From contig NZ_JAPFPY010000032.1 in the NCBI RefSeq assembly GCF_026240945.1, positions 1 through 64,000 on the forward strand: a stretch of DNA of 64,000 nucleotides, read 5' to 3'. The notes beneath the pieces are model-generated. The model had not been told where the DNA came from. It did no database searches and saw only the letters and a list, made by a program, of their open reading frames with translations. This stretch comes from Mycolicibacterium sp. J2. Lineage in GTDB: Bacteria > Actinomycetota > Actinomycetes > Mycobacteriales > Mycobacteriaceae. Both the position numbers and the translations under genes were made by a program. Of this stretch, positions 17,027-26,062 are shown in pieces. Numbering within the stretch: position 1 is the first letter of the stretch; each line of letters opens with the position of its first letter.

Positions 17027-17635
17027 ATGACCCGCCGAATAAACGTGCTCGTGGCGGCAGCTGGCGCCGCCGTGGTCGTCGGTGTCCTCAGCGGGTGCAG
17101 CTCCACGACGCAGCCGTCGTCGACCCCGCCCCCGGCCGATCCGACCCAACCGGTTGCGGAATCCAGTCCGCCCGGAGACATCCCGGACAATCAAGCCTTC
17201 GTCGTCTACACCGCCGCCGACAATTCCTACTCGGTGAAGTATCCCGAAGGGTGGGCACGCACCACCGCCGGACCTGAGGTGATGTTCAGCGACAAGTTCA
17301 ACAGCATCACGCTGGCACCCCACGACGGTTTCTACCAGCCCACCGAGGCCTACGCCCGCACCGTGGAAATGCCTCAGATCGCTGCGACCACACTAGGATT
17401 CACACCAGGTCAGATCAGCACCGTGTCACGGTCCGCCGGGCAGGTCGTGCTGATCACCTACCAGGGCGACTCCGCGCCGAACCCGGTCACCGGGAAGTCC
17501 ATCACACAGGACGTGGCGCGCTACGAATTCTCCCGCTCCGGGCGCGGTGTGGTGGTGACGTTGGCCGCGCCGGCGGGATCGGACACCGTCGATCCGTGGC
17601 GCACCGTGACCGACTCGTTCACCTGGCTGCGATGA
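17027..17635 (+). CDS. Lipoprotein preceding ABC exporter genes
   Basis: A 202-residue protein with a signal peptide and lipobox VLSGC, a Pro/Ser linker, then a strand-rich domain resembling the PsbP-like/LpqN-type lipoprotein fold (SYSVKYPEGW, DVARYEFSR, TVTDSFTWL). Strong AAGGAG ribosome binding site. Its stop overlaps the start of the first ATPase gene (ATGA), so it is probably the extracytoplasmic partner of the ABC system that follows. Confidence 0.85.
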   Translation: MTRRINVLVAAAGAAVVVGVLSGCSSTTQPSSTPPPADPTQPVAESSPPGDIPDNQAFVVYTAADNSYSVKYPEGWARTTAGPEVMFSDKFNSITLAPHDGFYQPTEAYARTVEMPQIAATTLGFTPGQISTVSRSAGQVVLITYQGDSAPNPVTGKSITQDVARYEFSRSGRGVVVTLAAPAGSDTVDPWRTVTDSFTWLR

Positions 17636-18342
17636 GCACCGCGGTCAGCGCCGTCACCGCTGTCCCACTCGGGACCGAGGTCGCGCCGGTCGTCCGAGCC
17701 GAGTCGCTGTACCGGTTCTTCCGCGCCGGCGACGAGGAAGTCCTGGCGCTGCGGGGCGTGTCGGTGACGCTCCATCCCGGCGAAGTGGTGGCGGTGGTCG
17801 GGCCGTCCGGGTCGGGTAAGTCCACCTTGTTGGCCTGTCTGGCGGGGCTCGACGAACCCGACGGCGGCACCGTCTGGGTGGGCGGCCACCGGATCAGTCA
17901 CCAACCCGAACCCCTGCGGGCACGACTGCGGGCCCGATACGTCGGTGTGCTGTATCAGCACCGCAACCTGCTGGGGCACCTGACCGTCGAGCAGAACATC
18001 GGATTGGTGCAGCGGATCGCGGGCGGCGCTGCCCGATCCCACCCGGCGGTACTGCTCGCGTCGTTGGGGATCGCCGATCGCGGTGCGGCCCATCCCGATG
18101 CGCTCTCCGGTGGGGAGCTGGCCCGCGCGGGGTTGGCCGCCGCCCTGGCCAACGATCCCCTCGTCGTGCTGGCCGACGAACCCACCGGCGAACTCGACAC
18201 CGCCACCGAAGCCGAAGTGCTCGCGGTGCTGCGTCGTCATGCCATGGCGGGGGCGGCGATCATGGTGGCCAGCCACAGCCCCGCGGTGGCCGCCGCCGCC
18301 GACCGCGTCATCGGACTCACCGACGGCCAGGTCACCCCGTGA
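17632..18342 (+). CDS. ABC transporter ATPase (MacB/LolD type) 1
   Basis: A 236-residue ATP-binding subunit. Walker A GPSGSGKST, signature LSGGELAR, Walker B VVLADEPTGELD and the H-loop (ASHS) are all present. It belongs to the class that works with FtsX-like permeases on lipoproteins, peptides or cell-wall control, not bulk import. It overlaps both neighbours by four bases, so the lipoprotein, two ATPases and permease are one translational unit. Two different ATPases for one permease suggest a heterodimeric motor. Confidence 0.92.
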   Translation: MSTAVSAVTAVPLGTEVAPVVRAESLYRFFRAGDEEVLALRGVSVTLHPGEVVAVVGPSGSGKSTLLACLAGLDEPDGGTVWVGGHRISHQPEPLRARLRARYVGVLYQHRNLLGHLTVEQNIGLVQRIAGGAARSHPAVLLASLGIADRGAAHPDALSGGELARAGLAAALANDPLVVLADEPTGELDTATEAEVLAVLRRHAMAGAAIMVASHSPAVAAAADRVIGLTDGQVTP

Positions 18343-19070
18343 GCAGGTCGAGGGCGGCGGCCGCGCCGACGCTGAGCCCGCTGGATGACCCCGTCGTCGT
18401 GCGGGCCGACCGGGTGACCCGATGCTTCGGCAACGGTGCCGCCACCGTCGTGGCGGTGCGCGGGGTGAGCGCCGCGGTCGCGCCGCGGGCGCGGATCGCG
18501 CTGACCGGACCGTCGGGATCGGGCAAGTCGACCCTGCTGCATCTGCTGGCCGGGCTGGACCGGCCCACCTCAGGCACGGTCAGCTGGCCGGGCATGGAGC
18601 AGGCCGCGGCGAGCGATCCCGACCGGGTGGGGCTGGTCTTCCAAGGCCCCAGCCTGATCCCTAGCCTCGACGTCGTCGAAAACGTCCGCCTGCCCCTGTT
18701 GTTCGGCGGCTGTACAGAATTGGAAGCGACCGCTCGCGCGCAGGACGCGCTGTCCCGACTAGGCATCACCGAACTGGCTCACGCCCTGCCCGACGCCTTG
18801 TCGGGTGGGCAAGCGCAGCGGGTCGCCATCGCGCGGGTACTCGCCACCGCGCCCCGGCTGATCCTGGCCGACGAACCCACCGGCCAACTCGATCACGCTA
18901 CCGCCGCATTGGTCATCGACGTGCTCATCGCCGCGGCCGACGACCTCGGTGCGGCGTTGATCGTCTCTACCCACGACCCGCTGATCGCGCACCGCCTGCC
19001 CACCGAGTGGGCGATGCGCGACGGTCGGCTGCGCGCCACCAACCCCGCCGACCACACGGCACCCCGATGA
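18339..19070 (+). CDS. ABC transporter ATPase (MacB/LolD type) 2
   Basis: A 243-residue ATP-binding subunit beginning at a GTG that overlaps the previous stop. Walker A GPSGSGKST, signature LSGGQAQR, Walker B LILADEPTGQLD and the H-loop (STHD) are complete. It is canonical at the signature, unlike its partner (LSGGE). It overlaps the permease start (ATGA). Confidence 0.92.
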   Translation: MSRSRAAAAPTLSPLDDPVVVRADRVTRCFGNGAATVVAVRGVSAAVAPRARIALTGPSGSGKSTLLHLLAGLDRPTSGTVSWPGMEQAAASDPDRVGLVFQGPSLIPSLDVVENVRLPLLFGGCTELEATARAQDALSRLGITELAHALPDALSGGQAQRVAIARVLATAPRLILADEPTGQLDHATAALVIDVLIAAADDLGAALIVSTHDPLIAHRLPTEWAMRDGRLRATNPADHTAPR

Positions 19071-21730
19071 TCGGGGTGTGGCTGGCCGGTCTGTTGCACC
19101 GCCAGCGGGCACGGTTGCTGGGGGCGGCGGCCGGAATCGCCGTCGCCGTGGCGTTGATCGCCTGTCTGGGGTCGTTTCTGGCCAGCTCGCAGGCCACCAT
19201 GACCGACCGGGCGGCGCGCAGTGTGGTCGTGGACTGGCAGGTTCAGCTCACTCCCGGCACTGATACCGCCTCCGTCTCCCGCACCATCGACGCCGGACCC
19301 GGCGTCCACGACACCGTCCCGGTCGGGTTCGCCCAGACCAGCGGACTGTCGGCGGCCACCGGGTCGAGCACCCAAACCACCGGCCCGGGCGTGGTCCTCG
19401 GACTGCCTCCGACCTACCGCGCGGTGTTTCGCGGTGAGATCCGCACCTTGGCCGGCGCCGACACCGGGGTGCTGCTGGCCCAGCAGACCGCCGCGAACCT
19501 GCACGCCGCCCCCGGCGACACCATCACCATCGGCCGCGCCGGCATGGCGCCGGTGTCGGTGACCGTGGCCGGCATCGTCGAATTGCCGCAGGCGAATTCA
19601 CTGTTCCAAACCGTTGGCGCACCGGCCACCGCGCAACCCACCGCGCCCCCGGACAACGTGGTGCTGATGCCCGAGGCCCGATGGCATCAACTGTTCGACC
19701 CGCTGGCGGCCACACGTCCGGAACTGGTGTCCACCCAGATCCACGTACGACGCGACCACGCCTTGGCGCCCAACCCGTCAGCGGCCTACACTGCCGTGCG
19801 TTCCGCGGCGCGCAACCTCGAAGCGCGCAGCGCCGGCGCCGTCGTGGTCGGCGACAACCTCGGTGCCGCCCTGGGCGCCGCGCGCAGCGACGCCGCCTAC
19901 GCCCAAGTCCTGTTCTTGTTCCTCGGGCTGCCCGGCGCCGTGCTGGCCGCGCTGCTGACCGCGACCATCACCGCCGCCGGCGCCGGGCGCCGCCGCGCCG
20001 AGCAGGCGCTGCTGCGGGTCCGCGGCGCCACCGCCCGCCAACTGCTGGGCCTAGCCGCCGTGGAAGCCGCCGTCATCGGTGCCACCGGAGCCGTACTTGG
20101 ATTGGTCGCCGCCGCCGTGGTCAACACCGTCACCGTCGGCTCGCCCCGATTCGGTACCACCCTGGCCACGGCCGTGGGCTGGCCGGCGGCCGCCGCGGCG
20201 GCCGGGATCCTGATCGCGATGGCCACGGTGGTGGTGCCGGCGCGGCGTGACCTGCGCGAGCACACCGTCGCCGCCGGGCGCACCCACGTCGAGGCGCCAC
20301 GGCGACCGGTCTGGGCTCGGCTCGGCCTGGACGTGGTCATCCTCCTCGGCGCGGCGCTGGTGTTCCTCGCGACCACCGGCGCCGGGTACCAGCTGGTCCT
20401 GGCACCCGAAGGCGTGCCGTCGATCTCAGTGTCCTACTGGGCGTTCGCCGGCCCGGCCCTGCTGTGGCTGGGCGCCGCGCTGATCACCTGGCGACTCGCC
20501 GACCTGCTGCTCGGGCGGGGCCGAGGGCTGATCACCCGCGTGCTGCGGCCCCTGGCCGGGCAGCTGGCGGGCACCATCGCCGCGAGCATGGCCCGCCAAC
20601 GCCGCCCCCTGGTCCGCGCGATCGTGATGCTCGCCCTGGCCGTCGCGTTCGCGGCGTCCACCGCGACCTTCAACGCCACCTTCCGCCAACAGGCCGAGGC
20701 CGACGCCCAATTGACCAACGGCGCCGACGTGACCGTCACCGCCGCCCCCGGCACCGACGTAGCACCCGATACCGCCGCGCTGCTCGCCGGCGTGCCCGGC
20801 GTACGGGCCGTGGAACCCCTGCAGCACCGATTCGCCTACATCGGCGCCGACCTGCAGGACCTCTACGGCGTCCGGCCGGCGACCATCACCCGGGCAACCG
20901 CCCTGCAGGACAGCTACTTTCCGCACGCCACCGCCACCGGGGTGACGGCCACGCTGGCGGCAAAACCGGACTCGATCCTGGTATCGGCGGAAACCGTCAC
21001 CGACTTCCAGCTGCAACCCGGCGACCCGGTGACCCTGCGGATCATCGACGCCGCCACCGGCCAACCCCGCCCGGTCACGTTCCACTACGCCGGGGTCGTC
21101 TCGGAGTTCCCCACCGCCCCCAAGGACAGCTTCTTCGTGGTCAACACCACCTACCTGGCCACCCAGACCGGTTCGGCCGGACCGGGGGTGTTCCTGGTCG
21201 ACACCGGCGGCCGCGACACCGCCGCGGTGGCCGCCCGGATCCGCGCCCTGGTCGGCGCCGCCGCCACCGTCACCGACATCGGCACCGTCCGCGCCACGGT
21301 GGGCTCGAGCCTGACCGCGGTGGACCTGTCCGGGCTGACCCGCCTGGAACTGTCCTTCGCCCTGGTTCTAGCCGTCGGCGCCGGCGCCCTGGTGCTGGGC
21401 CTTGGCCTGGCCGAACGCCGCCGCACCTACGCCCTGCTGTCCGCGCTGGGCGCGCGCCCACCGCACCTGCGGGCGATGGTGTTCAGCGAGACCGGGGTAC
21501 TGACGGTTCTCGGGATCCTCGCCGGCACCCTGACCGGGGCCGCGCTGTCGGTGATGCTGGTCAAGGTGCTCACCGGAGTGTTCGACCCACCACCAGACAC
21601 CATCGCCGTCCCGTGGCTCTACCTGGTCACCCTCATCACCGTCACCGCCGGTGCACTGGCCGCGGTGAGCGCCGCGGCGGTCACGACGGTGACCCGCCCG
21701 ACCCCCGTGAGCGCCCTGCGCGACGCGTGA
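19067..21730 (+). CDS. FtsX-like ABC permease (MacB/LolE family)
   Basis: An 887-residue membrane protein. The ATG at 19067 overlaps the previous stop. An N-terminal helix (ARLLGAAAGIAVAVALIACLG) is followed by a large extracytoplasmic domain, a cluster of TM helices, a second extracytoplasmic domain and a C-terminal FtsX cluster, giving about ten TM segments in two halves. This is the duplicated architecture of actinobacterial MacB-like permeases that couple ATP hydrolysis to extracytoplasmic events such as lipoprotein or peptide handling. The lipoprotein upstream is the natural partner. The substrate is unknown. Confidence 0.9.
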   Translation: MIGVWLAGLLHRQRARLLGAAAGIAVAVALIACLGSFLASSQATMTDRAARSVVVDWQVQLTPGTDTASVSRTIDAGPGVHDTVPVGFAQTSGLSAATGSSTQTTGPGVVLGLPPTYRAVFRGEIRTLAGADTGVLLAQQTAANLHAAPGDTITIGRAGMAPVSVTVAGIVELPQANSLFQTVGAPATAQPTAPPDNVVLMPEARWHQLFDPLAATRPELVSTQIHVRRDHALAPNPSAAYTAVRSAARNLEARSAGAVVVGDNLGAALGAARSDAAYAQVLFLFLGLPGAVLAALLTATITAAGAGRRRAEQALLRVRGATARQLLGLAAVEAAVIGATGAVLGLVAAAVVNTVTVGSPRFGTTLATAVGWPAAAAAAGILIAMATVVVPARRDLREHTVAAGRTHVEAPRRPVWARLGLDVVILLGAALVFLATTGAGYQLVLAPEGVPSISVSYWAFAGPALLWLGAALITWRLADLLLGRGRGLITRVLRPLAGQLAGTIAASMARQRRPLVRAIVMLALAVAFAASTATFNATFRQQAEADAQLTNGADVTVTAAPGTDVAPDTAALLAGVPGVRAVEPLQHRFAYIGADLQDLYGVRPATITRATALQDSYFPHATATGVTATLAAKPDSILVSAETVTDFQLQPGDPVTLRIIDAATGQPRPVTFHYAGVVSEFPTAPKDSFFVVNTTYLATQTGSAGPGVFLVDTGGRDTAAVAARIRALVGAAATVTDIGTVRATVGSSLTAVDLSGLTRLELSFALVLAVGAGALVLGLGLAERRRTYALLSALGARPPHLRAMVFSETGVLTVLGILAGTLTGAALSVMLVKVLTGVFDPPPDTIAVPWLYLVTLITVTAGALAAVSAAAVTTVTRPTPVSALRDA

Positions 21731-21772
21731 GGGACCTTCCATCAGCCCAGCCAGTCCCCCAACGCGGGCCGG

Positions 21773-21790
21773 CTCAGCGGTTCTTCAGCG
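21773..21790 (+). promoter_or_regulatory. Putative response-regulator box 3
   Basis: CTCAGCGGTTCTTCAGCG, identical to box 1. It lies 22-39 bases before the PAP2 phosphatase start, a gene followed directly by the histidine kinase, so it may give autoregulation. Confidence 0.75.
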
Positions 21791-21811
21791 GCCAACGCCG
21801 ACAGTGACGCA

Positions 21812-22510
21812 ATGAATCACCGTGCTGGCACACCTCGGGCGCTCGGCGTCCTCGCCCTGCTGTCGTCGCTGTACGTCGGGCTCGGGCTGATCGCCCATCA
21901 CGTCGTCACCGGCACCGGCCTCGATCACGCCGTGCTGGGCTGGATGGTGGCGCACCGCAACCCCGCGCTGACCTCGGCGGCGATCGCCGTGACCCAGGTC
22001 GGTAGCCCGGTCGGCATCGGTGCGTTGACCATCCTGGCCAGCGCATCCCTAGCCTGGCACCGCCGGTCGGTGTGGCCGGCGATCGTCATCGTGGCCACGG
22101 TGTCAGTGGCCGGGGCCATCAGCACCGCGACCAAGGCGATCGTCGGCGCGCACCGCCCCCCGCCCAGCCTGCATCTCGTGCTGGAAACCGATCCCGCGTT
22201 CCCCTCCGGGCACGTCACCGGCACGCTGGCCCTGCTCGGCGCACTGGCCGTCGTGATCGGTCACCACGTCCGAACGGCCGCGCGCGCCGCCCTGATCACC
22301 GTCGCGGTGGCCGGCACCGCCGCGGTCGCGCTCACCCGCGCCTACCTGGGCGTGCACTGGGCCACCGACATCCTGGCAGGTCTGCTGCTGGGCGCCATCG
22401 CCACAGTGGCCGCCCACATCGCCTACCGGCACCTCACCCGAACGACTGGCATCGACGATCGGCCCGGCGCATCCTCAGTGTCGGGTCCGATCCACACCGT
22501 CGGCGCCTAG
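21812..22510 (+). CDS. PAP2-family membrane phosphatase 1
   Basis: A 232-residue protein with about six TM helices and the three PAP2 motifs: KAIVGAHRPPP, PSGH and TRAYLGVHWATD. Such enzymes dephosphorylate lipid pyrophosphates or phosphatidic acid at the outer membrane face; together with UppP and a second PAP2 in this element, a role in undecaprenyl phosphate recycling is plausible. It sits just upstream of the histidine kinase and behind a regulator box. Confidence 0.9.
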   Translation: MNHRAGTPRALGVLALLSSLYVGLGLIAHHVVTGTGLDHAVLGWMVAHRNPALTSAAIAVTQVGSPVGIGALTILASASLAWHRRSVWPAIVIVATVSVAGAISTATKAIVGAHRPPPSLHLVLETDPAFPSGHVTGTLALLGALAVVIGHHVRTAARAALITVAVAGTAAVALTRAYLGVHWATDILAGLLLGAIATVAAHIAYRHLTRTTGIDDRPGASSVSGPIHTVGA

Positions 22511-22556
22511 CCAGCAGAGACAGGAGTCGCTCATCAACCGACTGTCGCGCTGGACG

Positions 22557-23927
22557 GTGCGGACGCGATCGGCCGCCGCGGCCGGCCTGGTCGTCACCGT
22601 CGGGGTAGTGGTGGCCTCGGCGGCGCTGCTTCTAGTGCTCTATCACACCCTGCAGCAATCCGCCCAGACCGCGGCGCAGTCGCGCGCCGTGCAACTCGTC
22701 GAACAACTCCGCAACGAGCCCGCCGGCGCCGACGTCGACCCCGGCCTGCTCGGCACCGACGGGCAGGTGGGGGTCATCCAGCTCCTCGACGACCGCGGCA
22801 AGGTGATCCACGCCTCAGCCGACGCGCCGCCAACACCGCTGGCGTCGATCGTGGTGCCGCCCGCTCAGACGGTGTCGGTGGGCCGTATTCAGCTGGCCGG
22901 TGACCGCGGCGACTACTGGGTGACCGCCCGCGGCGTCGCCACCCCGGCCGGCCCGGTCACCGTCCTCGTCGGGGCGGATCGCGAGCCGGTCGAGACGACG
23001 GTGGGAACCGTCGCCGTGCTGCTGGCGATCAGCGGCCCGCTGCTCGTCGTCCTCGTCGCCGGGGCCACCTACCTGCTGGTGGGCAGGGCGCTGCAGCCCG
23101 TGGAGGAGATTCGCTCCCGGGTGGCCTCCATCTCCACCGCGCAGCTCGACGACCGCGTCCCGGTCCCCCCGACCCGCGACGAGATCGCCCACCTCGCCCA
23201 GACCATGAACGACATGCTGGCGCGCCTGCAAGCCGGCCACGCCGCGCAGCGCCGGTTCGTCAGCGACGCCTCCCACGAACTGCGCAGCCCGCTGGCCGCG
23301 ATCAGCGCCGCACTCGACCTCGTCCACCACCGTCCCGACATGCTTGACGCCGAGTTGATCGACGACGCGCTGATCCCCGAAACCCACCGCATGCGCGATC
23401 TCGTCGAGGACCTGCTGCTGCTGGCCCGCGCCGACGAACAGCAACTGGCCCGCCGCCCCGTCGGCGTCGACCTCGACGACATCCTCGCCACCGAAAGCGC
23501 ACGGCTACACGGATATTCACACCTAGTCGTGCACTCGTCCATCGTCGCGGTCCGCGTCACCGGCGACGCGGCCCACCTCGCGCGGATGGTGCGCAACCTG
23601 GTCGACAACGCCGCCCGCCACGCCCGCAGCACCGTTGAGCTGCACTGTGCGTCACGGGGTGGGGTGGCCGTGCTGCGCATCGCCGACGACGGACCCGGCA
23701 TCCCCCCCGAGCAGCGCGCACGCGTCTTCGACCGGTTCGTCCGCCTGGACTCCTCCCGCGCGCGTGATGACGGCGGCAGCGGGCTCGGTCTGGCCATCGT
23801 CGCCGAGATCGTGGCCGCCCACCACGGCTCGGTGCAGATCGGCGACCGGGCTGGCGGCGGTGCCTGCGTGACCGTGACGTTGCCCGCCGACACCGACAGC
23901 TACGTCCCCGCTGACGCCAACCGGTAA
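22557..23927 (+). CDS. Sensor histidine kinase
   Basis: A 456-residue kinase. Two TM helices flank an extracytoplasmic sensor of about 130 residues; then a HAMP domain, H-box SDASHELRSP with the phospho-accepting His near residue 240, N-box NLVDNAARHA and G-boxes DDGPGIPPEQ and GSGLGLAIV. The called GTG start is 31 bases after AGGAG; a perfectly spaced in-frame ATC at 22533 could be the true start and would add NRLSRWTV, the usual opening of this family. It overlaps the tail of the convergent response-regulator gene by 28 bases. Confidence 0.93.
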   Translation: MRTRSAAAAGLVVTVGVVVASAALLLVLYHTLQQSAQTAAQSRAVQLVEQLRNEPAGADVDPGLLGTDGQVGVIQLLDDRGKVIHASADAPPTPLASIVVPPAQTVSVGRIQLAGDRGDYWVTARGVATPAGPVTVLVGADREPVETTVGTVAVLLAISGPLLVVLVAGATYLLVGRALQPVEEIRSRVASISTAQLDDRVPVPPTRDEIAHLAQTMNDMLARLQAGHAAQRRFVSDASHELRSPLAAISAALDLVHHRPDMLDAELIDDALIPETHRMRDLVEDLLLLARADEQQLARRPVGVDLDDILATESARLHGYSHLVVHSSIVAVRVTGDAAHLARMVRNLVDNAARHARSTVELHCASRGGVAVLRIADDGPGIPPEQRARVFDRFVRLDSSRARDDGGSGLGLAIVAEIVAAHHGSVQIGDRAGGGACVTVTLPADTDSYVPADANR

Positions 23928-24577
23928 CCCACCCCACGCACCGTGTGAATCGTGCGGGTGCCGAACGGCACGTCGACCTTGCGGCGCAGGTAGCCGACGT
24001 AGACCTCGACGATGTTGTCGTCTCCGTCGTAGTTGAGGTCCCACACCGACTCCAGGATTTCCTGTTTGGTGACCACGGTTCCGGCATGGCGCATCAGAAA
24101 CTCCAACACCCCGTACTCGCGGGGGGTCACCTCCACCTCGACCTCACCGCGGGTGACGCGATGCCGGGCCGGATCCAACGCCAGATCATCCACCCGCAAC
24201 AGCGCGGGACGTTCCGGTGCGCCGCGGCGCACCAAGGCCCGCAACCGCGCAATCAGCACCACGAACGAGAACGGTTTGATCAAGTAGTCATCGGCGCCCA
24301 GATCGAAGGCGTCGGCGAGGTCGTACTCCCCATCCTTGGCCGACAGCATCAGCACCGGAGTCCACACCCGCGCCTTGCGCAGGCCCCGCACGATGTCATA
24401 GCCGCTCATCCGGGGCAGCATGATGTCGAGGATCACCACGTCGAACCCGCCGCCGGTCGCCGCCTCGAACCCGTCGAGGCCGTCGGTGGCCACCTCGACG
24501 ACGAATCCCTCGGCGACCAGGCCGCGGCGGATCAGTTCGGCCAGCCGCGGCTCATCCTCGACCACCAAGATGCGCAC
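23900..24577 (-). CDS. OmpR-family response regulator
   Basis: A 225-residue regulator. Receiver domain with acidic pocket VVEDE, phospho-accepting Asp at about 51 (VVILDIMLP) and Lys at about 101 (LIKPF); C-terminal winged helix ending VRGVGYRL. GTG start with GGAGG upstream. Partner of the convergent histidine kinase; the two genes face each other and overlap at their 3' ends instead of forming the usual operon. The CTCAGCG..TTCAGCG boxes in the element are its likely targets. Confidence 0.93.
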   Translation of the reverse strand: MRILVVEDEPRLAELIRRGLVAEGFVVEVATDGLDGFEAATGGGFDVVILDIMLPRMSGYDIVRGLRKARVWTPVLMLSAKDGEYDLADAFDLGADDYLIKPFSFVVLIARLRALVRRGAPERPALLRVDDLALDPARHRVTRGEVEVEVTPREYGVLEFLMRHAGTVVTKQEILESVWDLNYDGDDNIVEVYVGYLRRKVDVPFGTRTIHTVRGVGYRLASAGT

Positions 24578-24924
24578 CGTGCCCTCCGCCCACCGTCAAC
24601 CGGTCCCTCAGTACACCAAAACATGGCCAACGCGCGGACGCGCCTAACACCGTCCCGCGGCTTCGTCAGCGAGCACACGTACCCCTGCCCGTGCGCCACG
24701 GCGAAGCGCGCCACTGCCAGCAAACCTACGTCAACGCGGTGGCCACCGGCGTCGCCATGACCACGCCACGGGCGCGTCCTCGTGACACCCCACACTCGAC
24801 GATCATGCGCCCGCACCACTGAAGATCAGCTGAGTCTCGACAGATCGTGCTCAGCTCAGCAATTCGGCCGGGCCGCGCACGTCGGCGTCAGGAACGTCGC
24901 GCAACGGCGACGCCGCCTGGCCTG
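24578..24924. other. Intergenic region, response-regulator promoter
   Basis: About 350 bases between the response-regulator start and the ZIP-gene stop. No credible gene. Two adjacent CTCAG motifs near 24870 (GCTCAGCTCAGC) vaguely recall the regulator box but do not have its spacing. Confidence 0.5.
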
Positions 24925-25782
24925 TCACGCCCCGGCGGCCACGACGACGAAGTCGGTGACGAAGCCCAGCAGCAGACCGGCCGCGAGACCCCAGGCCATG
25001 AGGGTCCGTCGCCCGAGATTCTGTGCGACACGCAGCAATTGAACGATGACGTACAGGATGGATCCCGCGGCGGCCGCAAGGAACGCCACTGACACGGTGT
25101 CGTTGACGAAGGACTGGCCAACCAGGGTCCCGAGGAACGTCGGCCCGCCTCCGATGAGGCCCAGCAGGACCAGAAAGCCCCAACTGGGCCGGCCTGGGCC
25201 GCCGGCCAGGGGGGCGACGATGCCAAAACCTTCCGTGGCGTTGTGCAGCCCGAAGCCGATGATCAGCAGAATGGCGAGACTGATCTCACCAGCGGCGGCG
25301 GATTGGCCGATGGCCAATCCCTCCGAGAAGTTGTGCAGGCCAATGCCCACGGCGATCAGCAGCCCCAATCGCCGGCCCGTGAGCGCAGTATCAGATGCCG
25401 GCGCGGTGAACTCGGTGACACTGGCCGCACCCGGCCCACGAGGACGCTCAGCCTGGGCGGGCTTCGCGCCCGTCATCCACTGCTCGTAATAGACCAGGCT
25501 CATCAACCCAACGATGAAGGCGGCTACCGCGACCGCGGCCAGCCCGCTGAAACTCATCCAGCTGCCGGTCCCCTCCCGGGTCACGGCCGTCAGTGCCGCC
25601 TCGACCGGTTCGACGGCGTGGGCGAGTACGTCCCAGAAGAGGAACAGCAGCACCCCGGTGGCCGTCGCATTCAGGACGACCTTCATCGGCAACGACGGAT
25701 TCTGCAGCCGCCCGACCGGCAATCCGAGGAAGATGGTGAACCCCGCGACCGCGCCCAGCACCATGATCTGGACAGCACTCAC
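24925..25782 (-). CDS. ZIP-family metal transporter
   Basis: A 285-residue membrane protein with the two signature helices of ZIP permeases, GIGLHNFSEGLAIG and GFGLHNATEGFGI, whose His, Asn and Glu bind Zn2+, Fe2+ or Mn2+ in transit. About eight TM segments; a variable cytoplasmic loop near the middle is not His-rich. The GTG at 25782 has GGGAGG at ideal spacing. A DtxR/IdeR-like operator lies 33-51 bases upstream, so expression should depend on cellular iron or manganese. Confidence 0.9.
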   Translation of the reverse strand: MSAVQIMVLGAVAGFTIFLGLPVGRLQNPSLPMKVVLNATATGVLLFLFWDVLAHAVEPVEAALTAVTREGTGSWMSFSGLAAVAVAAFIVGLMSLVYYEQWMTGAKPAQAERPRGPGAASVTEFTAPASDTALTGRRLGLLIAVGIGLHNFSEGLAIGQSAAAGEISLAILLIIGFGLHNATEGFGIVAPLAGGPGRPSWGFLVLLGLIGGGPTFLGTLVGQSFVNDTVSVAFLAAAAGSILYVIVQLLRVAQNLGRRTLMAWGLAAGLLLGFVTDFVVVAAGA

Positions 25783-25814
25783 GGCCGACCTCCCGGTAGA
25801 TAGTCCCACCTTAC

Positions 25815-25833
25815 TTAGGTTTGGCTACCATAT
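25815..25833 (-). promoter_or_regulatory. IdeR/DtxR-family box before ZIP gene
   Basis: TTAGGTTTGGCTACCATAT on the plus strand matches 15 of 19 positions of the mycobacterial IdeR consensus TTAGGTTAGGCTAACCTAA. It lies in the promoter region of the ZIP transporter gene. MntR sites look similar, so the metal could be iron or manganese. Confidence 0.75.
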
Positions 25834-26012
25834 GAGGACGGCTGGCGGGTGTCAACGGGCGTCATGCCGACCTGCCGACGTGGACCCGAATACGTAGCGC
25901 CGTGGAACCGGCTCACAATGCACCACGAGGTCAGGGTGGCGCAGATCCGCGTGCTGCCCGTGTCTCAAGGACCGCCGTTGGGCGATGCGGCGCGGCGTGA
26001 CCTGAGCAGCGG

Positions 26013-26037
26013 CTCAGCGTCGTTCAGCGCATTCTCA
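26013..26037 (+). promoter_or_regulatory. Putative response-regulator box 4
   Basis: CTCAGCG, TTCAGCG and a third half-site TTCTCAG with 10- and 11-base steps, about 26-50 bases before the second COG4705 gene. Confidence 0.65.
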
Positions 26038-26062
26038 GTGGCCATCACGGACCCTCGAGGAC

